Positions 18,471 through 28,184 of a DNA stretch of 55,880 nt are shown here, piece by piece. How positions within the stretch are numbered: the stretch's first letter is position 1; each line of letters opens with the position of its first letter. The notes beneath the pieces were generated by a model. That model saw nothing but the letters and a program-made list of their open reading frames with translations, searched no databases and was not told where the DNA came from. The stretch is taken from the NCBI GenBank assembly GCA_938082505.1, contig CALLLH010000029.1, forward strand, positions 1-55,880. Reading direction: 5' to 3'. This DNA comes from an uncultured Flavobacteriales bacterium (lineage in GTDB: Bacteria; Bacteroidota; Bacteroidia; Flavobacteriales_D; Sanyastnellaceae). The position numbers were made by a program, and so were the translations under genes.

Positions 18471-21400
18471 ATGAAGCGATTCCATCAAGGGCTGACGGCC
18501 GCTCTTTTCACGGCGGTATGCGCACTGCCCGCCTCTGCCCAATTCACGGTCAACGCCACCTTTGATGGCACTGACGCCAATCCCGGCGATGGCAATTGCG
18601 CTACGGCAGGGGGCGATTGCACCTTGCGCGCTGCCCTGCAGGAGGCCGAGGTCAGTGGCGTGGCGACCGAAGTCATCCTGCCCGAAGGCACCTACAGCTG
18701 GGACCTTGGGCAGCTGCTCCTGGATGAGGGGGACATCACCATCAGCGGAGCCGGTGCACGGACCACCATCGTCGATGCGGGCGGTGGTCAGCGGTTCTTC
18801 GAGTTTGACGGCAATGCCACCCTCGTGACCATCCGGGATGTGGAATTCCGGAACGGATTCGACGCCAATGACCCCGGCGGGGCCATCGAGACGGACGCGG
18901 ACCTGCTGTTGCTTGAGCGCGTTGTTTTCAGGAATTGCGTGACGGAGAATGGATTCGGCGGGGCCATCCACAACAGGGAGGACATTGAGGTGCGCGCCAG
19001 CAGTTTCATCGACTGCAAGGCTTTCGGCAACAACGGCGCCTCAGGTGGTGGCGGTGGCGGCGGCGCCCTCGCCGGCGGAGGGGCGATTTCGAGTTGGTCG
19101 CAAACGGGCACCTGGTTGGAGAACTGCACGTTCGTTGGCTGCGAGGCCCACGGCGGCAATGGCGGTAACGGGGGGGGCGGCGGCAGCGGTGGCGATGGCG
19201 GCAATGGCATCGGAACTTTCGGTGGGGGTGGTGATGGCGGAGACATCACTTCTTCCACTTGGGGAGGCAACAATCCCGATGCGGGATCGGCCAGTTTCGG
19301 CGGCGGCGGCGGCGGTGGAGGCATCCTGACTTCTTGGTGGAATACAAGTCCGGGGGATGCGTCCAATGGTTTGGCGCTGGGCGGCGATGGGGGCAATGGC
19401 ACCCTGAATGTGGCCGGCGGCGGCGGCGGCGGTGGTGCCATGGGCGGTGCATTCTTCCTGCGTTCCGGAGATGTCACGGTCCTGCATTGTACCATGAGTG
19501 GCAACGGGGCTTTCGGAGGCAATGGCGGGACATCGCCCGGCAATGCTGGGGAACCCGGCCTCGGCAAGGGAGGGGCGATCGGATGTTTTGATGGCAACGT
19601 AACCTTGGACAACACCATCCTCCATGGCAATGTCGGGGGGGATGCCGGGGGCAATGAGGATCTGTACCACTATTCGGGAGATGAGATCCTCGCCACGGTG
19701 GGGCACAACATCATCGGTGTGGTGGATGCGGATGTCGTTTTTGCTGCAGCTGTCATCGGGAACCAGATCGGGGTGGATCCCATCCTGCTCGGTTTCGGTG
19801 ATTACGGAGGACCAACGGATGCCTTCATGATCAGCGCTTGTGAGCCGTTGAGCCCTGCCATCGACGGGGGCGCGTTGCTCGGCATTGCCGAGGACCAGCG
19901 GGGTGAACCGAGGGACGCGACGCCGGATATCGGCGCCATCGAGGGACCTGCCCCGGTGGACCTGCTTCCCCTGTCCGAAGTGGTCTGTCCGGGAGAGGCC
20001 GTGGAATTGACCTTGACCTGGCCGGACGCCCTCACCACCTGGCCCGATGGGTCGGAGGGAGATACCTGGGAATCCACCGCCATCAGTGGAACCGCGACCA
20101 TCACGACAGCTGAGGGTTGCGAAGAGATCATCAGCATCGACGTCACCGAAGTCATCATTGAGCAGCCGGACCTCGGGCCTGACCAGACGGTATGTCCGGG
20201 GACCATCATCGCTTTGGATGCGGGCAATTCCGGTGCCCAATACAGCTGGAGCACCGGTGGATTCGGACAGGCAGAGCTCGTGGCGGATTCCGGCCTCGTG
20301 GAGGTGCTGGTCGTGGTGAACGGTTGCTCTGCAACGGATGAAATGCAATTGTCCTGGTTTGAGACATACCCCGTCGAACTCGGAGATGATGTGACCCTGT
20401 GTTTCGGGGAGGATGTGACCCTCGATGCCGATGCGCCGGGATGGAGTGGCCTTCCGCCTGTATTCAATTGGCAGGGTGGGCCCAGTGATGCGGAGTACAC
20501 GGTGGACGCCGCCGGGACCTACACGGTGACCGCCACCCTCAATGGATGCATTTCTGTGGATGACGTTCAGGTGACGGAGAGTCCGTTGACCACGGTGGAT
20601 CTGGGATCGGATGAGACCATCTGTCCAGGCGACCCCTTCATCCTCGATCCGAATTACCCGACCGCGGTCTGCACTTGGCAGGATGGTTCAGTCGCGCCGA
20701 CTTACGCCGTGGCGAATACAGGCATCTATACGGTCAATGTGAGCATCGGTGATTGTCAAGCCAATGCGCAGGTCTTCATCGAGGTCGTCCAGGGATTCGA
20801 TGCGGCATTGCCGGAGGTGGTCAATTTCTGTGAAGGGGACAGCGTTTTGCTGCTCGCCGCTTTCGGTGCCTCGAACTACACCTGGCAGAATGGGACCTTG
20901 GGGAATCAGCTGTGGGCGAGTCAACCCGGTATCTATGAGGTCTCATCGGTCGTGGAGGGGTGCGCCTTTTACGATCAGGTCTCGGTGGTCCCGCAACCCT
21001 TGCCGGTATTTGATTTCGGATTGGATATCGTCCTCTGCGAAGGAGAGTCGATCGAACTCGTGCCGGGTGTTCCGGGCGCCGATTATGTCATCTTCAATGA
21101 CAGCCTGAGTACCCCGTCCCTGACCGTGAGCGAGCAGGGGGAGTACGTCGCGGAAGTCGCCTTGGGCGGGTGCACCTACCGGGATACAGTTGGTGTCGAG
21201 GTGCGGCCGATTCCGGAGTTTGCCCTTCCCGAGGATTCCGTGCTCTGTCCCGGCGACGTGTTGATGATCGAGACCGGGTTGTCGGACATTCTGGTGACGT
21301 GGAACACAGGAGAGGTGGGCACGTCCATCGAAGTGAATGAACCGGCCTCGTATGTGGCCACGAGCCAGGTGAGCGGGTGTCAGTTCGTGGATTCCATGGC

Positions 21401-21959
21401 GGTGTCGGTGGCCCAGCCGACTGTGATTCCGCTGTCCGCGGATTACGAGCTCTGCCTGGACGATACCATGCTCCTGAATGTGCTCCAAGGTTCGGATGTC
21501 TACCCGTCGAATTACCGGTGGGACAACGGCAGCATGCTCCCCACGCGGGTCATCGAACGGGGCGGCCTGTATACCGTGGAGGTGTCCAACGTCTGTGACA
21601 CAGTGGAGCATGTGTTCCAGGTGGAGCAATTGATCTGCGGCTGTCAGGTCTATGTCCCCTCCGCATTCACGCCGAACAACGACGGAAAGAACGACGCGTG
21701 GAAGCCGGTTCTGGATTGTGACCCCTATGCCTACCAGGTGACCGTGTGGGACCGGTGGGGCCGTCCGGTGTTCTTTTCGGACAGCCAGGAAGAAGTCTGG
21801 TATGGCCAGGTCGAGGGCACACCGGGTTCCAAGACCCGGGAGAGCGGCCGCTATTTCGCCATTGACGGCGTCTATATGTGGGAGGTCATCATCGAGCTCC
21901 GCAATGACCGGGTCCCCGAGGTCATCCGCCAGAACGGCACTGTGCACGTGCTGCGTTGA
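18471..21959 (+). CDS. CSLREA / choice-of-anchor Q surface protein with eight Ig-like repeats and a type B T9SS sorting domain
   Basis: A 1162-residue secreted protein. The ATG at 18471 begins a signal peptide (ending LPASAQ); an extra 23 codons upstream would mask it. N-terminal section: a CSLREA-type motif (DCTLRAALQEAE) leading into a right-handed beta-helix, interrupted between about residues 190 and 380 by glycine runs. It closes with SPAIDGG and RGEPRDATPDIGAIEG, the choice-of-anchor Q signature. From about residue 505 come eight Ig/PKD-like repeats of about 70-80 residues, each with LGxDxxxCPG and WqdG-type strands and a paired GC. The C-terminal about 100 residues start with VYVPSAFTPNNDGKNDAW and contain WDRWGRPVF: the gliding-motility-associated type B sorting domain, marking it as type IX cargo. 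An adhesin or matrix role is inferred. Confidence 0.88.
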   Translation: MKRFHQGLTAALFTAVCALPASAQFTVNATFDGTDANPGDGNCATAGGDCTLRAALQEAEVSGVATEVILPEGTYSWDLGQLLLDEGDITISGAGARTTIVDAGGGQRFFEFDGNATLVTIRDVEFRNGFDANDPGGAIETDADLLLLERVVFRNCVTENGFGGAIHNREDIEVRASSFIDCKAFGNNGASGGGGGGGALAGGGAISSWSQTGTWLENCTFVGCEAHGGNGGNGGGGGSGGDGGNGIGTFGGGGDGGDITSSTWGGNNPDAGSASFGGGGGGGGILTSWWNTSPGDASNGLALGGDGGNGTLNVAGGGGGGGAMGGAFFLRSGDVTVLHCTMSGNGAFGGNGGTSPGNAGEPGLGKGGAIGCFDGNVTLDNTILHGNVGGDAGGNEDLYHYSGDEILATVGHNIIGVVDADVVFAAAVIGNQIGVDPILLGFGDYGGPTDAFMISACEPLSPAIDGGALLGIAEDQRGEPRDATPDIGAIEGPAPVDLLPLSEVVCPGEAVELTLTWPDALTTWPDGSEGDTWESTAISGTATITTAEGCEEIISIDVTEVIIEQPDLGPDQTVCPGTIIALDAGNSGAQYSWSTGGFGQAELVADSGLVEVLVVVNGCSATDEMQLSWFETYPVELGDDVTLCFGEDVTLDADAPGWSGLPPVFNWQGGPSDAEYTVDAAGTYTVTATLNGCISVDDVQVTESPLTTVDLGSDETICPGDPFILDPNYPTAVCTWQDGSVAPTYAVANTGIYTVNVSIGDCQANAQVFIEVVQGFDAALPEVVNFCEGDSVLLLAAFGASNYTWQNGTLGNQLWASQPGIYEVSSVVEGCAFYDQVSVVPQPLPVFDFGLDIVLCEGESIELVPGVPGADYVIFNDSLSTPSLTVSEQGEYVAEVALGGCTYRDTVGVEVRPIPEFALPEDSVLCPGDVLMIETGLSDILVTWNTGEVGTSIEVNEPASYVATSQVSGCQFVDSMAVSVAQPTVIPLSADYELCLDDTMLLNVLQGSDVYPSNYRWDNGSMLPTRVIERGGLYTVEVSNVCDTVEHVFQVEQLICGCQVYVPSAFTPNNDGKNDAWKPVLDCDPYAYQVTVWDRWGRPVFFSDSQEEVWYGQVEGTPGSKTRESGRYFAIDGVYMWEVIIELRNDRVPEVIRQNGTVHVLR

Positions 21960-21980
21960 GCAGATTGGGCGCGGCCCGGA

Positions 21981-22931
21981 TCAGCGCATCGAATACAGCC
22001 TGTCGGGGTAGTCGGTGATGATGCCGTCCACCCCCATTTGCATCACGGCCATGAGGTCCGCGGGCTCATTCACCGTCCAGGGAATGACCCTCAGCCCCAT
22101 GGCCTGCAGGGCATGGACGTCCTCGGCGTCAATGAGCCGCCAGTTCGGGGAATAAATGTCCGGGGTGAAGCTGAGCCGCTCCAATTGGGATGCGACGCTG
22201 CCTTCCGATTCCACCAGCCAGGCTGTGGTCATGCCCGCATCGAGTGCATGCACCGCCTCCAGTGCGGGCGCAGAGAAACTCTGGATGCAGGTGTATTCCG
22301 CAATGCCGAGCCGCTTCACCTCGTCGAGCACCATGCGGGCAAAAGTTTCAGGATCCGGACAGAATTCGGGTTCCAATTCTGCCGCATGCTTGATTTCGAG
22401 GTTGTAGCGCATGGTGAAGTTGTCCCGCAGTGTGGGGACAGTCTTGATCACCGCTACGACCTCAGCCAGGGTGGGCTTGTGCAAAGGGAGGTTCCGCTGG
22501 TCCGGAAAGCGGGGGTGGGGCCTTGAGCCGCAATCAAAGTCGGCAATCTCCTTCACGGTCATCGCGTGCAGGTTGAATTTCCGTTCCTCCTCCTTGGCTA
22601 TGGGTTCGCCATCAGGGGTTGAACAAATTTCGTGGCTCATCCAAGGCTCGTGGCTCACGATGACGTTGCCGTCCCCTGAGATGCAGAGGTCCATTTCCAG
22701 GACATCGGCGCCTTCCCGCACGGCCATCACGAAACCGGCCACGGTGTTCTCCGGAAACAGTCCGCGGGCTCCGCGGTGGCCTTGGATTTCGAGGCCCGGA
22801 GCGGGGGTGTTGACCTCGGTGCGGGTTTCATGGTCGGTCATGGCAGGGGCAGCAGCATCTTCGTCAGAAGAACCCCCGCAGCCTGCAGCAAGGATGACAC
22901 AGGATGGGAGGAGGAAAGAGAGGCGGATCAT
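21981..22931 (-). CDS. Glycerophosphodiester phosphodiesterase, lipoprotein
   Basis: A 316-residue enzyme hydrolysing glycerophosphodiesters to glycerol-3-phosphate and an alcohol. The start ATG at 22931 gives a lipoprotein signal with the lipobox ILAAGCGG; an in-frame extension upstream would enter the divergent gene. The GDPD barrel begins with EIQGHRGARGLFPENT (catalytic His and Arg, metal-binding Glu), then VLEMDLCIS and VIVSHEPW, matching the E-x-D and second His sites, although the family's usual SHD is here SHE. It ends with NWRLID and PWTVNEP, the normal closing strands (GVxVxxWTVN in relatives). It is probably anchored to the periplasmic face or cell surface. The start lies 67 bases from the divergent OlsF-like gene. 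The tail converges with the CSLREA gene, 21 bases apart. Confidence 0.92.
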   Translation of the reverse strand: MIRLSFLLPSCVILAAGCGGSSDEDAAAPAMTDHETRTEVNTPAPGLEIQGHRGARGLFPENTVAGFVMAVREGADVLEMDLCISGDGNVIVSHEPWMSHEICSTPDGEPIAKEEERKFNLHAMTVKEIADFDCGSRPHPRFPDQRNLPLHKPTLAEVVAVIKTVPTLRDNFTMRYNLEIKHAAELEPEFCPDPETFARMVLDEVKRLGIAEYTCIQSFSAPALEAVHALDAGMTTAWLVESEGSVASQLERLSFTPDIYSPNWRLIDAEDVHALQAMGLRVIPWTVNEPADLMAVMQMGVDGIITDYPDRLYSMR

Positions 22932-22998
22932 CGGGGTGAAAAATACAGCAGGGTGCCAATTGGATGACGCTTCTTCGGACGGCCTAATTTGGTCGTCC

Positions 22999-24774
22999 AT
23001 GGAAAGGATGGACGACGGCGGGCAGGACAAGCTCGTTTCACGCGCTGACCTGGCCGGATGGGCCGGTTTGCCTGAGCGGCATCCGCTGGTCGGGCTCTTC
23101 CATCGGTTTGGTGGGGTGCGCAGCATGAATTCGGCCCACGACCGGCTCTCCCACCTGGGAGCGGACGCATTCGTGGATGCGGTGTTCGCGTTGTTGGGTG
23201 TCCGCTTGGAGATCGCTCAGGAGGACCTTGCCCGGATTCCGAAGGAGGGCCCCTTCATCGTCGTCTCGAACCATCCGTTCGGGGTGCTCGATGCCCTCGC
23301 CCTTGTTCGCCAGGTCCAACAGGTGAGGCCTGATTTCAAATTGGGGGTGGACTCCGCCATGGACAAGACCCCCGCGATGGCGGATTCCCTCTGCGCGGTT
23401 TCCGAATCGAGAAGGCATGGGCGGTCGGTCCCTTTGCTTTCAGGTTGGCGCGCGGCATCCGAGCACCTGACGAAAGGCGGTGGTTTTGGTGTCTTTCCCG
23501 CCGGCAGGGTGTCGGGATTCCAGCGGTCCTCTCGGATGGTGGTCGACGGAAAGTGGTCGACATCCGTGGTCGGATGGATGGAGCATCAGCGCGTGCCCAT
23601 TGTGCCCGTCTACATCGACGGCGCCAACAGTCCTCTGTTTCAGCTGCTCGGGCTCATCCACCCAGCGCTGCGTTCCCTTCGTATGGCCGCGGAACTGCGC
23701 AACAAGAAGGGCCATGTGCTGCGCATGAGGGTGGGGAAGCCCCTGTTGCAGCGGGACCTGACGGGGTTCGCCGGCAAGGAGCAGCTGGCCCGTTTCCTGC
23801 GGGCCAAGTCCTATGCTTTGGGTACGGCTCAGGATGTGCGCAAGGAGTATTTCCGGACTTTTCGGTTTCCCAAAAAGGCCGAGGACATTGCACCGCCCGT
23901 GGCGAGGGAAATCCTGGAAGGAGAGGTGGCCGCCTTGGAATCCAGGCGGTTGTTCAGCCATTCGAACCTCGAAGTGTATCTGGCTCCCGCGGCCTCCATT
24001 CCCATGCTCCTCCAGGAAATCGGCCGTTGCCGGGAGTTGACCTTCCGCGCTGTGGGTGAAGGCACGAACCGTTCCCTGGATCTCGACGAATATGACCTGT
24101 ATTACCAGCACCTCATCCTGTGGGATGCCGGGTCGGGACAATTGGCCGGGGCTTACCGGATCGGGGAAGGCTGGCTCATCATGGAACGGTACGGCGTCAG
24201 GGGGTTCTATACCCATTCGCTGTTTCGTATGCGGAAGGGATTCCACCCTGTGCTGCGCTCCTCCGTGGAGCTTGGGCGGTCCTTCATCCATCCGGATTAC
24301 CAGCGGCAGCGCATGCCCCTGTTCCTGCTATGGAAGGGCATTTTGACGGTGTTGATCCAATCGCCTGAAGCGCGCTATATCCTGGGGCCCGTCACGATCA
24401 GCAGCGACTATCAGAAATTCTCGCGCGCCCTGATCATGGCGTTTGTCAAGCGGCATGCCTGGGATGTCCATTGGTCCGAATTCATCCGGCCCCGGAAGCG
24501 GTTTGCTTTTGAGGAAAAGCGGGTGGATTCAGAAGCCCTGCTCGATGGTGCACAGGCCGATGTGAAACGGTTGGACCGCATCCTGGCCGACATCGAGCCT
24601 TCGAATGCCGTGGCGCCGGTCCTGCTCAAGAAGTACCTTCATCAGAATGCCCGGATCCTGGGGTTCAACCGGGACCCGAAGTTCAATGATGCGCTCGATG
24701 GACTCATGCTGCTCGACGTCAACGACCTCCCCGAGGAAACCGTGGAGAATCTGCAGCAGGAATTCGGTTTGTGA
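22999..24774 (+). CDS. Bifunctional lysophospholipid/N-acyltransferase, OlsF-like (aminolipid synthesis)
   Basis: A 591-residue two-domain acyltransferase. N-terminal PlsC-type domain: the NHPFGVLD motif has His92 and Asp97 of the H-x4-D catalytic pair, followed by FPAGRVSGF, as in glycerolipid O-acyltransferases. C-terminal domain (about 310-560): a GNAT-like fold related to OlsB/hemolysin acyltransferases (ELGRSFIHPDYQ, ILGPVTISSDY, LKKYLHQNARILGFNRDPKF). This order matches OlsF, which N-acylates ornithine with its C-terminal part and O-acylates with its N-terminal part; relatives in Bacteroidota make ornithine or glycine lipids. Acyl donor and amino acid cannot be read from sequence. The start could be the ATG at 22999 or the one at 23008; a TAATTTGG element at 22985-22992 would give an almost leaderless transcript. 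No transmembrane segment is evident; it probably acts at the inner membrane. Confidence 0.85.
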   Translation: MERMDDGGQDKLVSRADLAGWAGLPERHPLVGLFHRFGGVRSMNSAHDRLSHLGADAFVDAVFALLGVRLEIAQEDLARIPKEGPFIVVSNHPFGVLDALALVRQVQQVRPDFKLGVDSAMDKTPAMADSLCAVSESRRHGRSVPLLSGWRAASEHLTKGGGFGVFPAGRVSGFQRSSRMVVDGKWSTSVVGWMEHQRVPIVPVYIDGANSPLFQLLGLIHPALRSLRMAAELRNKKGHVLRMRVGKPLLQRDLTGFAGKEQLARFLRAKSYALGTAQDVRKEYFRTFRFPKKAEDIAPPVAREILEGEVAALESRRLFSHSNLEVYLAPAASIPMLLQEIGRCRELTFRAVGEGTNRSLDLDEYDLYYQHLILWDAGSGQLAGAYRIGEGWLIMERYGVRGFYTHSLFRMRKGFHPVLRSSVELGRSFIHPDYQRQRMPLFLLWKGILTVLIQSPEARYILGPVTISSDYQKFSRALIMAFVKRHAWDVHWSEFIRPRKRFAFEEKRVDSEALLDGAQADVKRLDRILADIEPSNAVAPVLLKKYLHQNARILGFNRDPKFNDALDGLMLLDVNDLPEETVENLQQEFGL

Positions 24775-24784
24775 GGCCGCGTTC

Positions 24785-27700
24785 TCAGATCCTGTAGTTC
24801 AGGCTGATGGAGTAGGTCCGCCCGCGGGTGAAGCTGTTCCAATCGTAATGCTGGCCGTTGAACAGGTGTGTCCTGCGGTCGCGGGGATTCAGCATGTTCC
24901 TGGCCTTGATGCCGATGCTGAAGTGCTCTCCCAGGTTTTTTCCGCAGCTGAAGTCGAGGGTGGGCGTGGGCTGCTGCATGACGTTGGGGAGGGCGCCGAG
25001 TGTGACGAGGAAGACCTTGGGGCCCTGGACGTTGAAGGCCACCGTGGCATTGAAGTCCGCACTGTCGCTGACGTAGGTCAGGTTGGTGTTGATGATGTAG
25101 GGCGCCTGACCGAAGAGGGGGCGGGTCTCGGGGTGCGTGGGATCCTGCGCCCAGATGGTCTCCAGTTCTTCCTGCCAGATTTTGGAGGCGGAGCGAATGA
25201 AGCTCACGTTTCCGGCGATGCTGAGGTTCCGGATGAAACGCTGGTCGGTGAGGTTTCCGAGGTTCTTGCGCCCCTCGAATTCGATTCCCCAAACGTTGGC
25301 GTAGGGGAGGTTGGACCAAGTGAGCTCCGTGTTGACGGCCTCGAGCACGGTGTTCTGCTCGATCGGATCGGTGAACCGCTTGTAGAACAGGCTGGCTGAG
25401 AGGACTTCGCCCAGGTTGGGGAAGTGCTCCAACCGGAGGTCGTAGTTGTCGATGCGCGTCTGGTTCAATGCGGGATTGCCCTTGAGCACCTGCAGCGTCT
25501 CAAAGTCGAAGCTCCGGAAGGGCGCCTTTTCCCGAAAGACCGGTCGTGCGAGTGTCCGGCTGTAGGCCACACGCAGGTTGGTGGTCTTGATGGGGTCGAT
25601 CTTGCCGAGCACATAGGTCATGTTCAGCGAGGGCATCAGGTCCACCTCGTTGAGGAATCCGCGTGTTCTTTCGATCTGGACGGGGGTCAGGTCGGTGGTG
25701 TCGATTCCCGTCGCGATCTCCATGTCGGCCATTTCGAGGCGAAGTCCTGCGTTGCCGCTCAAACGCTCATTGGCCCTCGCATCCACCATGGCGTAGGCCC
25801 CCATGACGTTGAGGTATCCTTCGTCCGTGTTGTTGAGGTCTGTCGCGAGTGTGGTGTAGATGTAATCCTGGCCGGGAGCCACCACCAGGTTGGGGTCCTG
25901 GAAATAGGTTCCGGGAGCGCCTCCGGCGGCGTCGAGGGAGTTGCCTTGTTCGGCAAGGGTGAACTTGTCCTCGCTCTGGTTCCGCGTAGTCCGGACGTAG
26001 CTCAGTCCCGTGCTGAATTTCCCTTCCCACGCGCTGTTTCCGAAGATGGGCTTGCTCACGTGCAGTTTGAGGTCGGTCTTGTTTTCCTCCAATTCCCTCC
26101 AATAGCGTGAGGGGGCAGGATAACGCGAAGGTTGGATGCTGTAGAACCGGTCCGTTTCTGTCGGGACGATGACATCGCTGACCGAGAATTCAAGGCCTTC
26201 ATCCTCCAAGGTAGCGAGGGTGCCTGCGATGTCGTCGGCCCAGCCCTCGTCCAGGGCGCCATCTGAGATGAGCCCGTTGATTTCGCCGAGGATGGCCTCG
26301 GTCGTGCCCGCGTCGTAGGCCTCTCCGTTGGGTCCGTAGAACACGGCTTCGTCGGGGAGGAGGATGTCGTTGTCGATGTAGTTGTTGAAGAAGGTCCGCA
26401 GGTCGGGCGTGCTCAAACGGCCTTCGGAACGGCTGGCCGTCCATTGTATGCTGACTTCGCTGCCCGGCAGGAAGTGCTCCCCCCTCAACTGGTAGTTGTT
26501 GAGGCTGCGGGCTTGGTAGCGGTGTGTCCGTTGCTGTTGGATCTCATCGCCGTCCCGGGGATTGATGCCTTCCTGGAAGCGTGCACTGTTCGTGCCGCTG
26601 GCGATGGTCATGCCCATGAGGGAGACCTTGTTGAATTCGTCGAGCTTGTAGCTCAAGTTGAGCATCGCATTCCAACGGTGGTTTTCGTTCGTGCGCTCGT
26701 CGGTGTAGTAGTTCTGGAGGTCCAGTGAATCGGTTCCCTCTATGGATCCCGCCGCCCAGCGGGCATAGATGCCGTCCTGGTAGGCCCGGGTGTTGCGGGC
26801 ATATTGAGCGCCGAACGTATACCCCAGCTGCTTTCCGAACAGGCTGGTCTGGTTGCCGAAACTCAAAGAATGGCGCATGTCCATGGTGGCCTGGCGGCGC
26901 ACGTGGTCCCAGGTGTTCTCGAAGCTCTGTCCGATGTCCGTCAGCCCTTGGTTGGCCTCGATGGAGGAGGGGATGCCCGCCTGGAAGAACAGGGAATCGC
27001 TGAAATTCGCGCCCCACTGGTCGATGAATCCGAGTCCCGCCAGGATGCAGTCCCGATCGGCGATGCTGGCCACATCGGACAGGCTGCCCAGTCCGCAGTC
27101 ATTGAGGGCGGACTCGAGCACGGCATGGCTGATGCCTTGCTGCGTCACGAGGTACTCCAATTGACCGCTGAAGGCGACGTTGACCATGGTGGGCCAGGAT
27201 TCGGCGGTGAGGCCGTTGACCGCGGAGGGCATCGCCCGGAATCCGTCGTCGAAACCCATCCAATCCGTGCTGCTCCGTTGGCTGGAGATGACCTCCTTTC
27301 CCGTCGTGTTGGTGTTCCACCCAAGGCTGGAGGAATAGTTGAATGTGAAGGTCTCCGGGAAATCCTTCGTCTCCACAGAGATGTAGGCGCCGGCCCAATC
27401 CGAGGGCAGGTTGGCGGTTTGCGTCTTGACCACGACGAGGTTGTCCACGACGTTGGTCGGAAACAGGTCCATCTCGATGGAGTTCCGCCTCGGATCGATG
27501 GAGGGCACTTCCGCGCCATTCAGGGTCGTTTTGAGGTAGCGGTCGGACAGGCCACGCACAAACACGAAATTGCCCACCGTGGAGACCCCGGAGATCCGTT
27601 TCATGGCGCTGGCGGCGTCGTTGTCTCCGGCCCGCTTGATTTGCTGGCTGGAGATGTAATCGATGCTGGAAGCGGATTTCTTCTTGATGTTCTCCATGTA

Positions 27701-28060
27701 GACATCCCGCGTCCGGTCCACTTTGGCGATCACCTCTGCGGCCTGTTCGATGACAAACGTCTCCACGAAGAGGTTGAAATCAACGAGGGTCACTTCATCC
27801 GCCGTGATGGTCACGGTCTTCGTGACAGGGGAGTATCCGATGAACCGTCCGATGATGTTGTAGTCGCCCGGGGCGAGTCCATCCAGGCTGAAATTGCCAT
27901 CGAGGTCCGCCATGGCACCCTTGGTGGTGCCCTCGATGTAGGCGTTGGCCCCGATCAGACTTTCTCCGGTCTGTCCATCGGTGATCTTGCCCCTGATGGT
28001 TCCTTGACCTTGGATGGTCAAAGACAGGAGGGAGAGGATCAAGAAGAGTGGATGTCGCAT
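24785..28060 (-). CDS. TonB-dependent outer membrane receptor with carboxypeptidase-regulatory-like domain
   Basis: A 1091-residue outer-membrane receptor. A signal peptide (LILSLLSLTIQGQG) precedes a carboxypeptidase-regulatory-like domain (about 22-100: GKITDGQTGESLIGANAYI, LDGLAPGDYNI). Next is the plug domain (about 130-240) with MKRISGVSTVGNFVFVRGLSDRY-type sequence and FPTNVVDNLVVVKTQ. The 22-strand barrel fills the rest, ending in GRTYSISLNYRI, a normal aromatic/hydrophobic C-terminal strand for BAM recognition. It imports an unknown substrate using TonB energy. No SusD partner is adjacent, so it is probably not a classic glycan-uptake pair. The gene converges with the OlsF-like gene, 10 bases apart, and follows UbiA by 124 bases, so it probably has its own promoter. 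Confidence 0.92.
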   Translation of the reverse strand: MRHPLFLILSLLSLTIQGQGTIRGKITDGQTGESLIGANAYIEGTTKGAMADLDGNFSLDGLAPGDYNIIGRFIGYSPVTKTVTITADEVTLVDFNLFVETFVIEQAAEVIAKVDRTRDVYMENIKKKSASSIDYISSQQIKRAGDNDAASAMKRISGVSTVGNFVFVRGLSDRYLKTTLNGAEVPSIDPRRNSIEMDLFPTNVVDNLVVVKTQTANLPSDWAGAYISVETKDFPETFTFNYSSSLGWNTNTTGKEVISSQRSSTDWMGFDDGFRAMPSAVNGLTAESWPTMVNVAFSGQLEYLVTQQGISHAVLESALNDCGLGSLSDVASIADRDCILAGLGFIDQWGANFSDSLFFQAGIPSSIEANQGLTDIGQSFENTWDHVRRQATMDMRHSLSFGNQTSLFGKQLGYTFGAQYARNTRAYQDGIYARWAAGSIEGTDSLDLQNYYTDERTNENHRWNAMLNLSYKLDEFNKVSLMGMTIASGTNSARFQEGINPRDGDEIQQQRTHRYQARSLNNYQLRGEHFLPGSEVSIQWTASRSEGRLSTPDLRTFFNNYIDNDILLPDEAVFYGPNGEAYDAGTTEAILGEINGLISDGALDEGWADDIAGTLATLEDEGLEFSVSDVIVPTETDRFYSIQPSRYPAPSRYWRELEENKTDLKLHVSKPIFGNSAWEGKFSTGLSYVRTTRNQSEDKFTLAEQGNSLDAAGGAPGTYFQDPNLVVAPGQDYIYTTLATDLNNTDEGYLNVMGAYAMVDARANERLSGNAGLRLEMADMEIATGIDTTDLTPVQIERTRGFLNEVDLMPSLNMTYVLGKIDPIKTTNLRVAYSRTLARPVFREKAPFRSFDFETLQVLKGNPALNQTRIDNYDLRLEHFPNLGEVLSASLFYKRFTDPIEQNTVLEAVNTELTWSNLPYANVWGIEFEGRKNLGNLTDQRFIRNLSIAGNVSFIRSASKIWQEELETIWAQDPTHPETRPLFGQAPYIINTNLTYVSDSADFNATVAFNVQGPKVFLVTLGALPNVMQQPTPTLDFSCGKNLGEHFSIGIKARNMLNPRDRRTHLFNGQHYDWNSFTRGRTYSISLNYRI

Positions 28061-28184
28061 GACGTTGGTTCTCCCTGCAAAGGGACGCCGGACGTTTGGA
28101 GGACGTGTTAACCCTATGTTATAGAAAGGTGGTCAAATCGGCTGACTTGGAGGGTCAACCTGTTGGTTTGTAGCAAGGAGCAGC

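Noticed and set aside
19041-19610. Glycine runs as a frameshift or sequencing artefact
   Set aside because: The frame stays open, helix-coil strands with cysteines resume in the same frame on both sides, and glycine-rich insertions are common in choice-of-anchor Q proteins.
24785-28060. SusC partner of a polysaccharide utilisation locus
   Set aside because: No SusD-like lipoprotein, glycoside hydrolase or matching regulator is adjacent to either TonB receptor.
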